Shown here: piece after piece, positions 21,801 through 30,881 of the stretch
How the letters are laid out: the number at the start of each line of letters is the position of its first letter
Numbering within the stretch: position 1 is the first letter of the stretch
NCBI GenBank assembly: GCA_016714005.1
Contig: JADJOA010000005.1
Coordinates: 62,001 to 126,000, forward strand
DNA from: Bacteroidota bacterium
GTDB taxonomy: Bacteria; Bacteroidota; Bacteroidia; AKYH767-A; OLB10
Direction of reading: 5' to 3'
DNA: 64,000 bases
Made by a program: the position numbers and the translations under genes
Notes under the pieces: generated by a model
Databases searched by the model: none
Told to the model about the DNA's origin: nothing
The model's input: the letters and a program-made list of their open reading frames with translations, nothing else

Positions 21801-22996
21801 GCACCTGTTGCACCGGGAGAACCTACACCTACTGAATACCAGCCAAGGGATGTACCGCCTGTCATTTTAGTTTTAAAATATAAATCAGAGGCAGATTGGA
21901 TGGCTCCGTTAGCGTATGCATTGCCACCGGCATAAGGATTAGCTGTAGAAACTCTGAATCCGAATGAACCTCCTGTAACAACCTCAAAAGTATAAACGTT
22001 GCCCGACACCAAAGCAGGAGCGGCTGTAATAATAAATTCTTGTTCGGTACCCGCAGCAGCAGAAACAGTTATTGACTGTGTAGCTATAATAGCGCCCCCT
22101 GTGCCGGCTCCGTTGCGAATGTTCATGGTATTAGTGCCACTACCTCCATCAATCAATAAAGTAATAGAGTATAAACTGCCTGTTACCGTGGGAACAAAGG
22201 ATTGCCCATAAGTTACACCACCCAAGGTTGAAGTCCCTACCGTTTGGGAAATATTAACCGTAGGTGTGCCGGTGGTGCCCATTGTATAAGCCTGCGTGGT
22301 ATTGCTGGTGGTGTTGTGTATAACCATGCCGGGTGTGGCAACAAGTGCATCGCGCTGGGTTTGTGTCATGCGGGGCAATAACACGGCACCGGTAGTAGAT
22401 GTTACATCAAGTGCTGCGCTGGTGTTGGGGCTTGTGGTTCCTATGCCTATGCGGCTTCCGTTGTTAAACAAAGTATTGTCGGCCACCCATGCAGTGCCGT
22501 TCCAGCGCATGGTGTTGCCGTTGGCTGTGCCTGCGGGCAAATCAGAACTCTTGCCTGCAAACAAAGCATAAGGCACGCTGTTAAGCTGCGTAGTGCCCAT
22601 GTCGGTATAGCTTGTGCCTCCGGCAGGGTCCATTTCTACTTGTATAAACTTGGCGCCATTGCCCCAGTTTACTGCGGCAAGGGTTCCTATGCCCGGTGTG
22701 CCTGTGCCTATGTTTATATTAAACAAGCCAAGGGCTGTTGTTGTAGGCGTATGTGTTTCCTGGTACACTATGGTGCCGCCTGCTGTTACATCGCGTAAGC
22801 TTATGCGCAGGCCTATGGCTTGTGTAGGCAGAATTTCGCCACTGGCATTACGCGCCACTCCCTGGTAAGGGATGGCATTGGGCGATTGGGCTATTGTGGC
22901 AAAAGCCATTAGCCATAAAGCAAAAACCATAAAGGCTGTTGCCATTGTCTTAGTACTTGGTACTGATGTACGGGTACTGTTTAGTGTGTGTTGCAT
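18824..22996 (-). CDS. Large modular tail-fibre-like surface protein, paralogue B (collagen-like)
   Basis: Order from the N-terminus: signal peptide ('MATAFMVFALWLMAFATIAQ', possibly the true start at 22945); the N-domain shared with A ('IPYQGVARNASGEILPTQA'); 'LLPRMTQTQRDALVATPGMV' module; a beta-rich 'GQSFVPTVTGSLYSITLL' module ending 'YTFEVVTGGSFGF', present twice; Gly-X-Y stretches after each (about 21700-21810 and 20165-20310); several 'GNVGIGT' modules; and the C-terminal 'LYSQESPENWFEDFGKG' domain ending 'NAPMEQSPAAK'. Indels near 21700, 21200, 21120, 20930, 20580, 20210 and 20020 break the frame. Segments of hundreds of bases are almost identical to A, interleaved with copy-specific modules. 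It is probably an exported fibre-like protein; the function is unknown. Confidence 0.7.
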
Positions 22997-23097
22997 ATTT
23001 GTTTGATGTTTAGTTATGGTGTTATTTGTTGTTAGTGTTGCTTTTACTTAATCACTTAATTACCTCAATCCCCCAATTACCTTTTCTTTTAACGCCA

Positions 23098-23128
23098 CAA
23101 AGATGCCGTGCTAAACCGCGCCCGTCAA
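23098..23128 (-). promoter_or_regulatory. Predicted Bacteroidota-type promoter of paralogue B
   Basis: The same TTG-N20-CATCTTTG element as at 18381-18411, inside an upstream segment of about 150 bases that is nearly identical in both copies. That the duplication reaches this far supports a shared regulatory region. Confidence 0.5.
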
Positions 23129-23197
23129 TCGTTCATTCCAATGAATTGGTGTGGTGATGGGTGTGGTTTTGTAGTTGATATCAATGATGTAAGGGCA

Positions 23198-23266
23198 GAT
23201 TCCTCACTGCGTTCGGAGTGACAAACCTATTTGCTCTTAGAGATTCCTCACTGCGTTCGGAATGAC
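23198..23266 (-). repeat. REP-like repeats, left side of cluster 1 (two units)
   Basis: Two 25-base units GATTCCTCACTGCGTTCGGA+ATGAC (first with one change) at 23198-23222 and 23242-23266, 44 bases apart, with linker AACCTATTTGCTCTTAGA. Each unit has ATTCC/GGAAT terminal arms. On the other strand they read GTCATTCCGAACGCAGTGAG+GAATC. Confidence 0.9.
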
Positions 23267-23285
23267 AGTTGGTTGGTTTTATAAA

Positions 23286-23344
23286 GACTGAAATGGGAAA
23301 AGGAAGGGCGCGCTTTGCGCGCCCTTCCTTTTCCCATTTCAGTC
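23286..23344. repeat. Perfect 59-bp palindrome at the centre of repeat cluster 1
   Basis: 28-base arms (outer GACTGAAATGGG, inner AAGGGCGCGC) separated by TTT. Left and right of it the 25-base units point in opposite directions, so the whole cluster is mirror-symmetric. Confidence 0.95.
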
Positions 23345-23363
23345 ACACGCCAGCTCAGCCCCT

Positions 23364-23499
23364 GTCATTCCGAACCCGCTTTTCGCGGGTGAGGAATCTC
23401 TCATTTCACAAGCATCGCACTGTCATTCCGAAACGTAGTGAAGAATCTTTTCTTCCATGCAGTACATTGCAGTGTCATTCCGAGTGAAACGAGGAATCT
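23364..23499 (+). repeat. REP-like repeats, right side of cluster 1 (three units)
   Basis: Units beginning GTCATTCCGA and ending GAGGAATC or AAGAATC at 23364-23398, 23422-23448 and 23474-23499. The first has its own inner hairpin (ACCCGC/GCGGGT). A degenerate unit in the opposite direction follows at 23525-23547. Confidence 0.9.
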
Positions 23500-23640
23500 A
23501 CTCTTTAGCTTCACCAACATTAACAGATTCCTCACTGCGTTAGTAATCTAGGTATTTACTTAATCAATTACTTTTGCTTTTACCAATCTTACTCAGTAAA
23601 AAATAGAGATGTATTTAACTTTAATTCAGTAACAACTTAA

Positions 23641-23961
23641 ATGTTAATACACAACTACTTTGTTTATGTCTTAACTAATGCGAGCCACAAGGTTTTATAC
23701 ACTGGTGTAACAAACGATTTGACAAGAAGAATCTTTGAACACAAGAAAAAATTGGTTAAGGGATTTACCTCTAAATACAACACCAATAAGCTCGTCTATT
23801 TTGAACGATTTGATTATATAGATTTAGCTATTCATCGCGAAAAACAAATTAAGGGCTATTCACGTGAAAAAAAGGAATCCCTAATTAACTCATTTAATCC
23901 TTCATGGATGGAATTATATGACAATGGTAAAAATAGTGCTTCCTACCTAGTTAACTTATAA
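23641..23961 (+). CDS. GIY-YIG family nuclease (small, UPF0213-like)
   Basis: 106 residues, intact. The GIY-YIG core is visible: 'YFVYVLTN' (first strand), 'VLYTGVTNDLTRRIFEHK' (YTG strand with the catalytic-type Arg and the following His), and 'AIHREKQIKGYSREKK' carrying the metal-binding Glu. Single-domain proteins of this type are widespread in bacteria; their cellular role is not established. The gene is AT-rich and stands alone, flanked on both sides by homologous mirror-symmetric repeat arrays (23198-23547 and 24006-24401), an arrangement like that of REP-associated transposases. A role in moving or maintaining these repeats is inference only. Confidence 0.88.
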   Translation: MLIHNYFVYVLTNASHKVLYTGVTNDLTRRIFEHKKKLVKGFTSKYNTNKLVYFERFDYIDLAIHREKQIKGYSREKKESLINSFNPSWMELYDNGKNSASYLVNL

Positions 23962-24005
23962 AGATGCTAAAGCAGCGGCAAAGGCATTCCGCACCACCTA
24001 TAGAA

Positions 24006-24163
24006 GATGCCTCAGTACGTTCGGAATGACAATCGTATTTGTTCTTGAAGGATTCCTCACTGCGTTCCCAATGACAAACGTATTTGCTCGTAGAGATTCC
24101 TCACTGCGTTCCCAATGACAAACGTATTTGCTCGTAGAGATTCCTCACTGCGTTCGGAATGAC
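24006..24163 (-). repeat. REP-like repeats, left side of cluster 2 (four units)
   Basis: Units at 24006-24030, 24051-24075, 24095-24119 and 24139-24163, spaced 44-45 bases with nearly identical linkers (AACGTATTTGCTCGTAGA). They have the same orientation as the left units of cluster 1. The middle two carry TTCCCAATGAC instead of TTCGGAATGAC. Confidence 0.9.
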
Positions 24164-24182
24164 AAGAGCAGCGCGTGTTGGT

Positions 24183-24240
24183 GAGAGAAAGGGAAAAGCA
24201 AAGGCGAGCTTTGCTCGCCTTTGCTTTTCCCTTTTCTCTC
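24183..24240. repeat. Long palindrome at the centre of repeat cluster 2
   Basis: Arms GAGAGAAAGGGAAAAGCAAA+GGCGAGC and its complement (one extra T on the right) around TTT. It is homologous to the 23286 palindrome: GGGAAAAGGAAGGGCGCGC there against GGGAAAAGCAAAGGCGAGC here. The three differing positions are each matched by a compensating change on the other arm. Confidence 0.92.
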
Positions 24241-24259
24241 TTGATATCTTCAACCAACT

Positions 24260-24401
24260 GTCATTCCGAACGCAGTGAGGAATCTATGCTTTTCCCTTTT
24301 CTCTCTTGATATCATCAACCAACCGTCATTCCGAACGCAGTGAGGAATCTCGTTTTCCATATAGTACATTGCACTTTCATTCCGAATGCATTTAGGAATC
24401 T
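24260..24401 (+). repeat. REP-like repeats, right side of cluster 2 (three units)
   Basis: Units at 24260-24285 and 24325-24350 (identical, GTCATTCCGAACGCAGTGAG+GAATCT) and a diverged one at 24376-24401. The first two are part of a 65-base tandem duplication that also copies the palindrome's right arm and TTGATATC. The last unit is preceded by AGTACATTGCA, as is the last unit of cluster 1, so the two clusters are homologous along their length. Confidence 0.9.
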
Positions 24402-24487
24402 CCTTACTTTAGTCAACTTCAAAAAACCGAAGCCTTGTCAGATCAATTAGCATATAACAGCAAATCTCTTTTCTTTGTATCACCGCT

Positions 24488-27400
24488 ATGAAGCACCTCT
24501 GCTGTTTCCTTTCCTTCCTCATCCTCTGCCTCAGTACACATGCACAGTACAGCCCCGACTCTGTGCGCATGAACTTTGACAAAATCACCGTTGAAGACGG
24601 ACTCTCGCAGGGCATGGTGCAATGCATCATACAGGACAAAGATGGCTACATGTGGTTTTCAAGCAAGGATGGGCTTAACCGGTACGATGGCTACCACATC
24701 ACCGTGTTTCGCAACAATCCCGATGACCCGCACTCCCTGCCCGATAACTATGTAACCTTTATGCAGCAAGATGATAAAGGCAACTTTTGGATAGGAACCA
24801 GTTCAAAAGGCGTTTGCCTGTATGATAAACGCAGCGAAAGGTTTTTTCCCATAGCTGCCGTAACCAATGCCCTTCAAAAAACGAAGATATTTATGCACTT
24901 AAAGTAGATAATAACAAACTATTAATTTCCACCAATAACAGTGCCCATGCCTTTGATGTAAGCCGGCTTAAAGAAGGTAACTTTACCAATGAAAACCTCA
25001 GCCGCATCAAACTCCTGTATAACTATAATGCATCGCAACCCTTACCATCACGAAAGTATCAACTGGGGCATGGCATTACACAGTTATGGTTAAGTGATAG
25101 TTCTTTATGGACTTACTTTCTTGACTCTGTTTGTATAACCACCTTCAGCAGTTCTTTTACCACGCCTGCATATACTTGTTTACCCGCCACACAACTGGGC
25201 ACAAACGGAACCGAACGATACAGCATTGCGGAATTACCGGGCATAAACAAGGTTACTCTTTTATGCTTAGATAAGCTTATCTTGTATGATACCAAACTGC
25301 GTAAGGTTACTTATACTACCGCTATCACCAAAAATAATATTGGACAAGGAAGTTGTTTTACCGATAAGCAAAACAGGTTTTATTTTGATACTACCACAGG
25401 CAATTATTGTTTTAACCCTGCCACGTTTGAACTAACTCCTGTTGTAAGTAACATGGGTTCTTTCATTATCGCACTTAATAGCTGCACCGACCGCAGCGGC
25501 ACCTTGTGGGTTGGCAGCAGCGGGCATGGTATTTTTAAATACAACGCCCGCAAGCAATACTTTCGTAACCCGGGCATAGGCAGTTGGTATTATGCACAGG
25601 GCAAAACGGGTGAAATACTCATGTTTGACCCTGATGTTTTCCTGAAACGATTAAACCCTGTTACAGGTAAGGTTATTGGCACTGTTCCTTTTCCTAACAA
25701 AAAACCCGATGGCACTCTTTGGAATGATGGGAGAGTATTAATAAATGGTATGCAATGCGATAAAGACGGAATAATTTGGATGGAATGCAATGACAAACCA
25801 ATTTCTGAATATTTGCTTTGGTACAATACGGCAAACAAGGCAATAGGCATAAAACAAATAGCTACAGCAGGCAGAGAACAGTATCGTAAATTGTTTATTG
25901 ATAACAACAACCGCCTTTGGCTTGTTAAACACAATGCCAACCACAGCCGTAGTTGGATTGAGTTTGATAAAACCACCAAAGAACCTGTAAGAGAATACAA
26001 ATTCCCAATTGAAAAGATTTAAACACATACCCCTTTGTATCTGATATGTGGCAGGATGCACAAGGTGTGTTTTGGTTTGGCACCATACAGGGCTTGTTTA
26101 GTTTTAATGAAAAGAAGAATGAATGGCATCAATGGAAAAACATTCCAAACAACAATGCTTCCCTTAGCGGGGATATGATATTCTCCCTTTGCCCCGATGC
26201 CAAACAACCCGATAAATATTTATGGGTAGGTACAAACGGTACTGGACTTAACCGTTTTGAGTACGCCACCGGCAAATGCATACGCTACACCGAAGCAGAT
26301 GGACTGCCCAATAACGTTGTGTACTCCATGCTTAATGACAATGCAGGCAACTTATGGCTAAGCACTAATAACGGATTAAGTTGCATGCTCTCCGGCAAAG
26401 ACTTCCGCAACTTTACTACCGATGATGGCTTACCCGGCAATGAGTTTAACCGGTTCGAAAAGCTCAAACTAAGTTCGGACGAATTATTGTTTGGGGGTGT
26501 GGCAGGCGGCACTATCTTTAATCCTGCCGAAATACTAAAACAAAACCCTGCACCTAATTTGGTGCTTACCGGGCTATCTATCTACAACAAACCTGCAACC
26601 CACACCACCGATAGCACCATTATTCAAGCACCCATTGGGTATGCAAACACCATCACCCTTCCGCACAACAAAAACATGTTCACGCTGGAGTTTGCAGCAT
26701 TAGAGTCATCACCTGCCAACAAAAAACAATATGCTTACCGGTTATTGGGCTTTGACAACAACTGGATACCCAATGGTGCAAAGAATGCCGCCACCTATAC
26801 CAACCTGCCTCACGGCAGCTACACCTTTCAGGTAAAAGGCGCAGGCAGCGATGGTGTTTGGAACGAGCAAGGCGCATCCATCAACATTATCATTCTTCCG
26901 GCCTGGTATCAAACGTGGTGGTTTAAGTTGGCAGTGTTGCTTGCTGTGGCAGGAGGTTTGTATGCACTTTACCGCTACCGCCTCAGGCAGCAACTCAAAC
27001 TCCTCACCGTGCGCAACCGCATAGCAGCCGACTTGCACGATGAAATTGGCAGCACCCTCAGCAGCATTGCCCTGTCAAGTACTGTTATCCAAAACAAATT
27101 GAATGGCAGCGCCCCCGAAGTAAACACACTGCTCAACCAAATTAGCACCAACACCAATAACATGATGGAAGCCATGAGCGACATTGTGTGGACCATCAAC
27201 ACCAAAAACGACAGGTTTGATAACGTCATCAACCGCATGCGCGCCTTTGCCATCGAGATATTAGAACCTAAGGATTGCCTCGTTCACTTTAATGCTTCCG
27301 AACAGCTAAACAACCTTACCCTTGACATGGCGCAGCGCAAGAACCTTTACTTGTTGTTTAAAGAAACCATTAACAATGCTGCCAAGTATTCGCATTGTCA

Positions 27401-27635
27401 AAACGTGTGGATTGACATTACCATGAACGGAAGCAACAAGCTTATGCTAAAGATTAAAGACGATGGCGTTGGGTTTGCCACACATGCCACTGTAGGTAGC
27501 AATGGTAAAAGCGAAGCCTTTGGTGGCAACGGCTTAGCCAGCATGCGCAAACGCGCCCACGAGTTGGAAGGAACAGTAACCATCAATTCAGAAATAAACA
27601 AAGGAACTGAAGTGGTATTAGAGTTTAAGATTTAA
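24488..27635 (+). CDS. Sensor histidine kinase with two-component regulator propeller
   Basis: Signal peptide ('MKHLCCFLSFLILCLSTHAQ'), then Reg_prop propeller blades in a periplasmic region ('ITVEDGLSQGMVQCIIQDKD', 'GLPNNVVYSMLNDNAGNLWL'), a Y_Y_Y-type domain ('YAYRLLGFDNNWIPNG', 'LPHGSYTFQVKGAGSDGVW'), one transmembrane helix ('WWFKLAVLLAVAGGLYALY'), a HisKA_3 domain with phospho-acceptor His in 'IAADLHDEIGSTLSSIAL', and an ATPase domain ('FKETINNAAKYSHC', 'IKDDGVGF', 'GGNGLASMRKRAHELEG'). Frames break near 24878 (A6 run) and 26017; otherwise open, about 1049 residues. It is of the NarX/LuxR-partner class, and the regulator follows 54 bases downstream. Confidence 0.88.
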
Positions 27636-27689
27636 AAATCATTGGTATCAATGATTGCATCATAACATAACATCCATCATCTTTGCCCC

Positions 27690-28364
27690 ATGCAAACAAT
27701 AAAGGTAGCCGTATTTGACGATAACAACCCACGCAGGGAGTTATTGCAACTCCTGCTTAACAGCAGCTAAGGACTTACATGCACAGGCGCGTATGAAGAC
27801 TGCCGCAATGTGGTAAGTAACATAACTGCCAATATACCTGATGTGGTGCTGATGGATATTGACATGCCTTACGTTAACGGCATTGAAGGATTAAAACTTA
27901 TCCGCAAACATGTTCCCGATGTTAAGGTACTTATGCAAACCATTTTTGAAGACGAGGATAAGATATTTGATGCCATAGTTGCCGGTGCCGATGGTTACCT
28001 GCTAAAGAAAACACCGCCCGCCAAACTCCTCGAAGCCATTGCCGATGTAGTACAAGGTGGCGCACCCATGACACCTACCGTAGCCTAACAAGTGCTGATG
28101 CTTTTCCACAACAAACACCACAGCATTCCCAAAAACAACTTTGACCTTACCACCCGCGAACAAGAAATACTTGGCTACCTGGTACAGGGATTAAGCTATA
28201 AGATGATAGCTGCCAAATGCAACATCAGCTACCCAACGGTTAACTCGCACATAAGCCACATTTACGAAAAGCTTCACGTTAGCTCAGGCACCGAAGCAGT
28301 GGCTAAAGCTATTGAGCATAACATTACGGGGTCAAATAAAATTTCGATGTTGCTGAGTTTTTAA
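27690..28364 (+). pseudogene. LuxR/NarL-family response regulator with two in-frame TAA codons
   Basis: One uninterrupted reading register of 224 codons from ATG 27690 contains TAA at 27768-27770 (codon 27) and 28086-28088 (codon 133). Around them the protein is a normal regulator: receiver domain ('VAVFDDNN', phospho-Asp in 'VVLMDIDMP', Lys in 'GYLLKKTPP') and a LuxR-type HTH ('LTTREQEILGYLVQGLSYKM', 'PTVNSHISHIYEKL'). Its partner kinase is directly upstream. Stop codons at register-preserving positions differ from the indels elsewhere in the window. They could be base errors or real nonsense mutations; I cannot decide. Confidence 0.75.
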
Positions 28365-28415
28365 ATAGTGTTTTACCATTCACTAAAAAATTACATACAC
28401 TATAATCCAAACTGC

Positions 28416-29297
28416 TTAAATAATTTTATAGTTCCTGTATTCACCAACCCGCCAGCCAGTTACTTTTTCAATTCCATGAAGTAACTTTCCCTTAGTTGAA
28501 AATCTTTTTCTGAATGGGTCAAAATCAAAATGCCAGTTTTTTTCGGCAATTCTTTTTTGCATAACAGATGGATGTGTACCGGTAAATCTTTTTAAAGAGT
28601 CTATGCCTGTGTAATCAAACTCATCAGCTTTAGCAACATTTTTTTCTACCCAGTCATCGTTATGCCAAAGTTTATGAAACTGTTTTTGTTTTTCCTGCTG
28701 CTTTGATGGTGGCTTTACCCAGCCATAGTGATAAACCTCTGCATCTACGGGTTTTACTTTCATCAGCCTGTTATCAATCCTAAAGCCTTGCGCATCTCTA
28801 AAAGACTTAACACCGGCATTATTTCTCACCACACGTATTTCATTTCGGTACCATTTGCGCGAGTCGCCAATAAAATCGTAAGAGCCGTAAAAGTGAACAT
28901 ACTTCAGTAGAAGACCTTCAACTCTTTTGTCATCTTTAAACTTCAGCATCGCTTCCCGCAAAGCTTTGTGGTGTTTTTCATGTATTACTTCATCTGCCTG
29001 CATATAAAAAGCCCAGTCACTGTCTTTCGAAACCTTTTGCAAAGCTTTATCTGTTTCGGCAGCAAGCGCTCTGCCGCCTTCGCGCAAAGAATCATCCCAA
29101 ATGCTGTCAAATATTTTTATTTTGGGTGATGTAATGGACTCAATCAAACCTCTTGTTTCATCTTCGGAATTACCAACCAAAACGATCATCTCATCACACA
29201 AAGGAAGAATAGAGTTGATGGATTCAACAACGGGATAATCAAACTTTATGGCGTTGCGCACAAAAGTAAATCCGCTTACTTTAACATCTTTACTCAT
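28416..29297 (-). CDS. Glycosyltransferase family 2 protein
   Basis: 293 residues, intact. 'GFTFVRNAIKFDYPVVESIN', 'DEMIVLVGNSEDETR' and 'WAFYMQADEVIHEK' follow the GT-A fold layout, with 'QADE' in the place of the DxD metal/sugar-nucleotide motif. There is no signal peptide or membrane helix, so it is probably cytoplasmic. It overlaps the stop of the upstream glycosyltransferase by four bases (ATGA), so the two are translationally coupled, probably for surface glycan or LPS core synthesis. Confidence 0.82.
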   Translation of the reverse strand: MSKDVKVSGFTFVRNAIKFDYPVVESINSILPLCDEMIVLVGNSEDETRGLIESITSPKIKIFDSIWDDSLREGGRALAAETDKALQKVSKDSDWAFYMQADEVIHEKHHKALREAMLKFKDDKRVEGLLLKYVHFYGSYDFIGDSRKWYRNEIRVVRNNAGVKSFRDAQGFRIDNRLMKVKPVDAEVYHYGWVKPPSKQQEKQKQFHKLWHNDDWVEKNVAKADEFDYTGIDSLKRFTGTHPSVMQKRIAEKNWHFDFDPFRKRFSTKGKLLHGIEKVTGWRVGEYRNYKII

Positions 29298-30054
29298 GGT
29301 TGTTTTCCTTTATAAAGATTTTTAAGCTTAACGTATTTTAAAAAAGTAGAGTAGGAGTTGTTGCGGCAAATGATGTAACCGTAAAAGCCATCTCGCCAGC
29401 CGCTCAACAAAAAATAATCGCGCACAAAACGGTAAAACGGGTTAAACAAAATTTTAAACCAACTGCTTTTTTTTCCTGACTTAAATTCTGCGCAGCACTA
29501 ATGCTGCTGAACTTGTTGAGTTGAATAATATGCTCTTCTAAAGTGTAATAGCTGTAATGTAAAATATCGCCTTTGAGATGAATAATTGTATTTCTGTTTT
29601 CAGGAATCAACTCATCGTGCGGGTTAACACCACCCCATTTGGCAGTTTTGTGTTTAATGAGTCGTACTTTTTTATCAGGGTACCAGCTACCGTGTTTAAT
29701 CCATTGCCCGCAATAATTTGTGAGCCGGTTCATTGAATAAGAATTATTTGCTGCCGATGTTTTAACCAAACTGATTTCTTGCTTCAACTCATCGCTTAAA
29801 GCCTCGTCAGCATCAAGCGATAAAATAAAATCGGAAGTTGCCTGGTCTAATGCAAAGTTCTTTTGTTCAATATGTCCTTTAAAGGGGTTTTGAATAAAAG
29901 TTGCTCCGTATTCTTTACAAATGGCTTCAGTTCTGTCTGTACTAAAGCTGTCAACCACAATAATTTCATCGGCAATTTCTTTAACCGAAGCTAAGCATCT
30001 GCCAATGTTCTTTTCCTCGTTAAGCGTTATAATTACTACCGATAGTGTTGTCAC
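29294..30054 (-). CDS. Glycosyltransferase family 2 protein (WaaE/KdtX-like)
   Basis: 'LSVVIITLNEEKNIGRCLAS', 'DEIIVVDSFSTDRTEAIC', 'FILSLDADEALS' (DxD) and 'WYPDKKVRLIKHKTAKWGG' match the WaaE/KdtX-type LPS core glucosyltransferase family. A frameshift near 29470 truncates the frame; after correction it continues 'SSWFKILFNPFYRFVRDYFL' to TGA 29294-29296, giving about 253 residues. It forms an ATGA overlap with the next gene. Confidence 0.82.
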
Positions 30055-30213
30055 AAAGAATAAATTTTTTGCGAAGAAAAGGTTTTATTTTTAGTCTTAA
30101 ATAAACTTGAGGTTTTAAACAGAAGCTGCTAGTAATGTTATTAAATTGTTTCCGTAAGGTTAACAAGGCATACTTCTTTTTATACATTCGCACTCTTTAA
30201 TCCCCAACCTGTT

Positions 30214-30858
30214 ATGTCTCTTTCCTTTCTTAAAATTTTTGTTCCGCAGGACAAAAAGTTCTTTGTATTGTTTGATAAAGCCGCTCTTAACCTTAGCGAA
30301 GCCGGTAAAGCAAGGGCTAAATTGGTAAGTGCCAATACAAAAGAAGAGCGCCAGCACATGTTTCGCGGAATTGAAAAAATAGAGCACATAGGCGATGAAA
30401 TTACCCATGAGATATTTAGAGAGCTTTCTAAAAACTTTATTACACCGTTTGACCGCGAAGACATACACCGCCTTGTAAGCGCTATTGACGATATTGTAGA
30501 TTACATACATGGCTCAAGCAAGCGTATTGAACTTTACAAGGTAAATGAGTGTACTACCGAAATGATTAAACTGAGTGAATTGCTTCAGACACAAACCGAA
30601 GAGTTGCGCAGAATCATTTATGAGCTAAAGAATATGGATAAGGTTCGTAACATATCAGAATCGCTGGTACTTATCAACAGCATAGAGAACCATGCTGATG
30701 ATATTTTTGATAATGCCGTTGCACGTTTATTTGAGAGCGAAACCAATGCCATTGAGATAATCAAACAAAAGGAAATTCTTTCGGCATTAGAAACGGCTAC
30801 CGATATGTGCGAAGATGCCGCTAATGTAATTGATTCCATTATTGTTAAAATGGCGTAA
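30214..30858 (+). CDS. DUF47 family (PhoU-like) phosphate transport regulator
   Basis: 214 residues, intact and almost entirely helical: 'QDKKFFVLFDKAALNLSEAG', 'EHIGDEITHEIFRELSKNFI', 'FDREDIHRLVSAIDDIVDYI'. This is the DUF47/PhoU_div family, which accompanies PiT phosphate transporters. The PiT gene starts 23 bases downstream, supporting joint expression and a role in phosphate uptake control. Confidence 0.9.
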   Translation: MSLSFLKIFVPQDKKFFVLFDKAALNLSEAGKARAKLVSANTKEERQHMFRGIEKIEHIGDEITHEIFRELSKNFITPFDREDIHRLVSAIDDIVDYIHGSSKRIELYKVNECTTEMIKLSELLQTQTEELRRIIYELKNMDKVRNISESLVLINSIENHADDIFDNAVARLFESETNAIEIIKQKEILSALETATDMCEDAANVIDSIIVKMA

Positions 30859-30881
30859 CTTTTAAACAGCGTCAAAATCTT

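Noticed and set aside
23269..23487. 72-codon open frame over repeat cluster 1
   Set aside because: It reads through the palindrome and REP-like units; its peptide is an artefact of repeat translation, with no family signature.
24051..24163. Possible small CRISPR array (25-base repeats, 19-base spacing)
   Set aside because: The spacers are nearly identical to one another, the repeats have the REP-like form, and there are no cas genes.
24057..24257. 66-codon minus-strand frame containing 'CHSERSEESL'
   Set aside because: This peptide is the well-known spurious translation of GTCATTCCGAACGCAGTGAG-type repeats, not a protein.
30160..30510. 116-codon minus-strand frame opposite the DUF47 gene
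   Set aside because: The plus-strand DUF47 protein is clear and conserved; this is its shadow.
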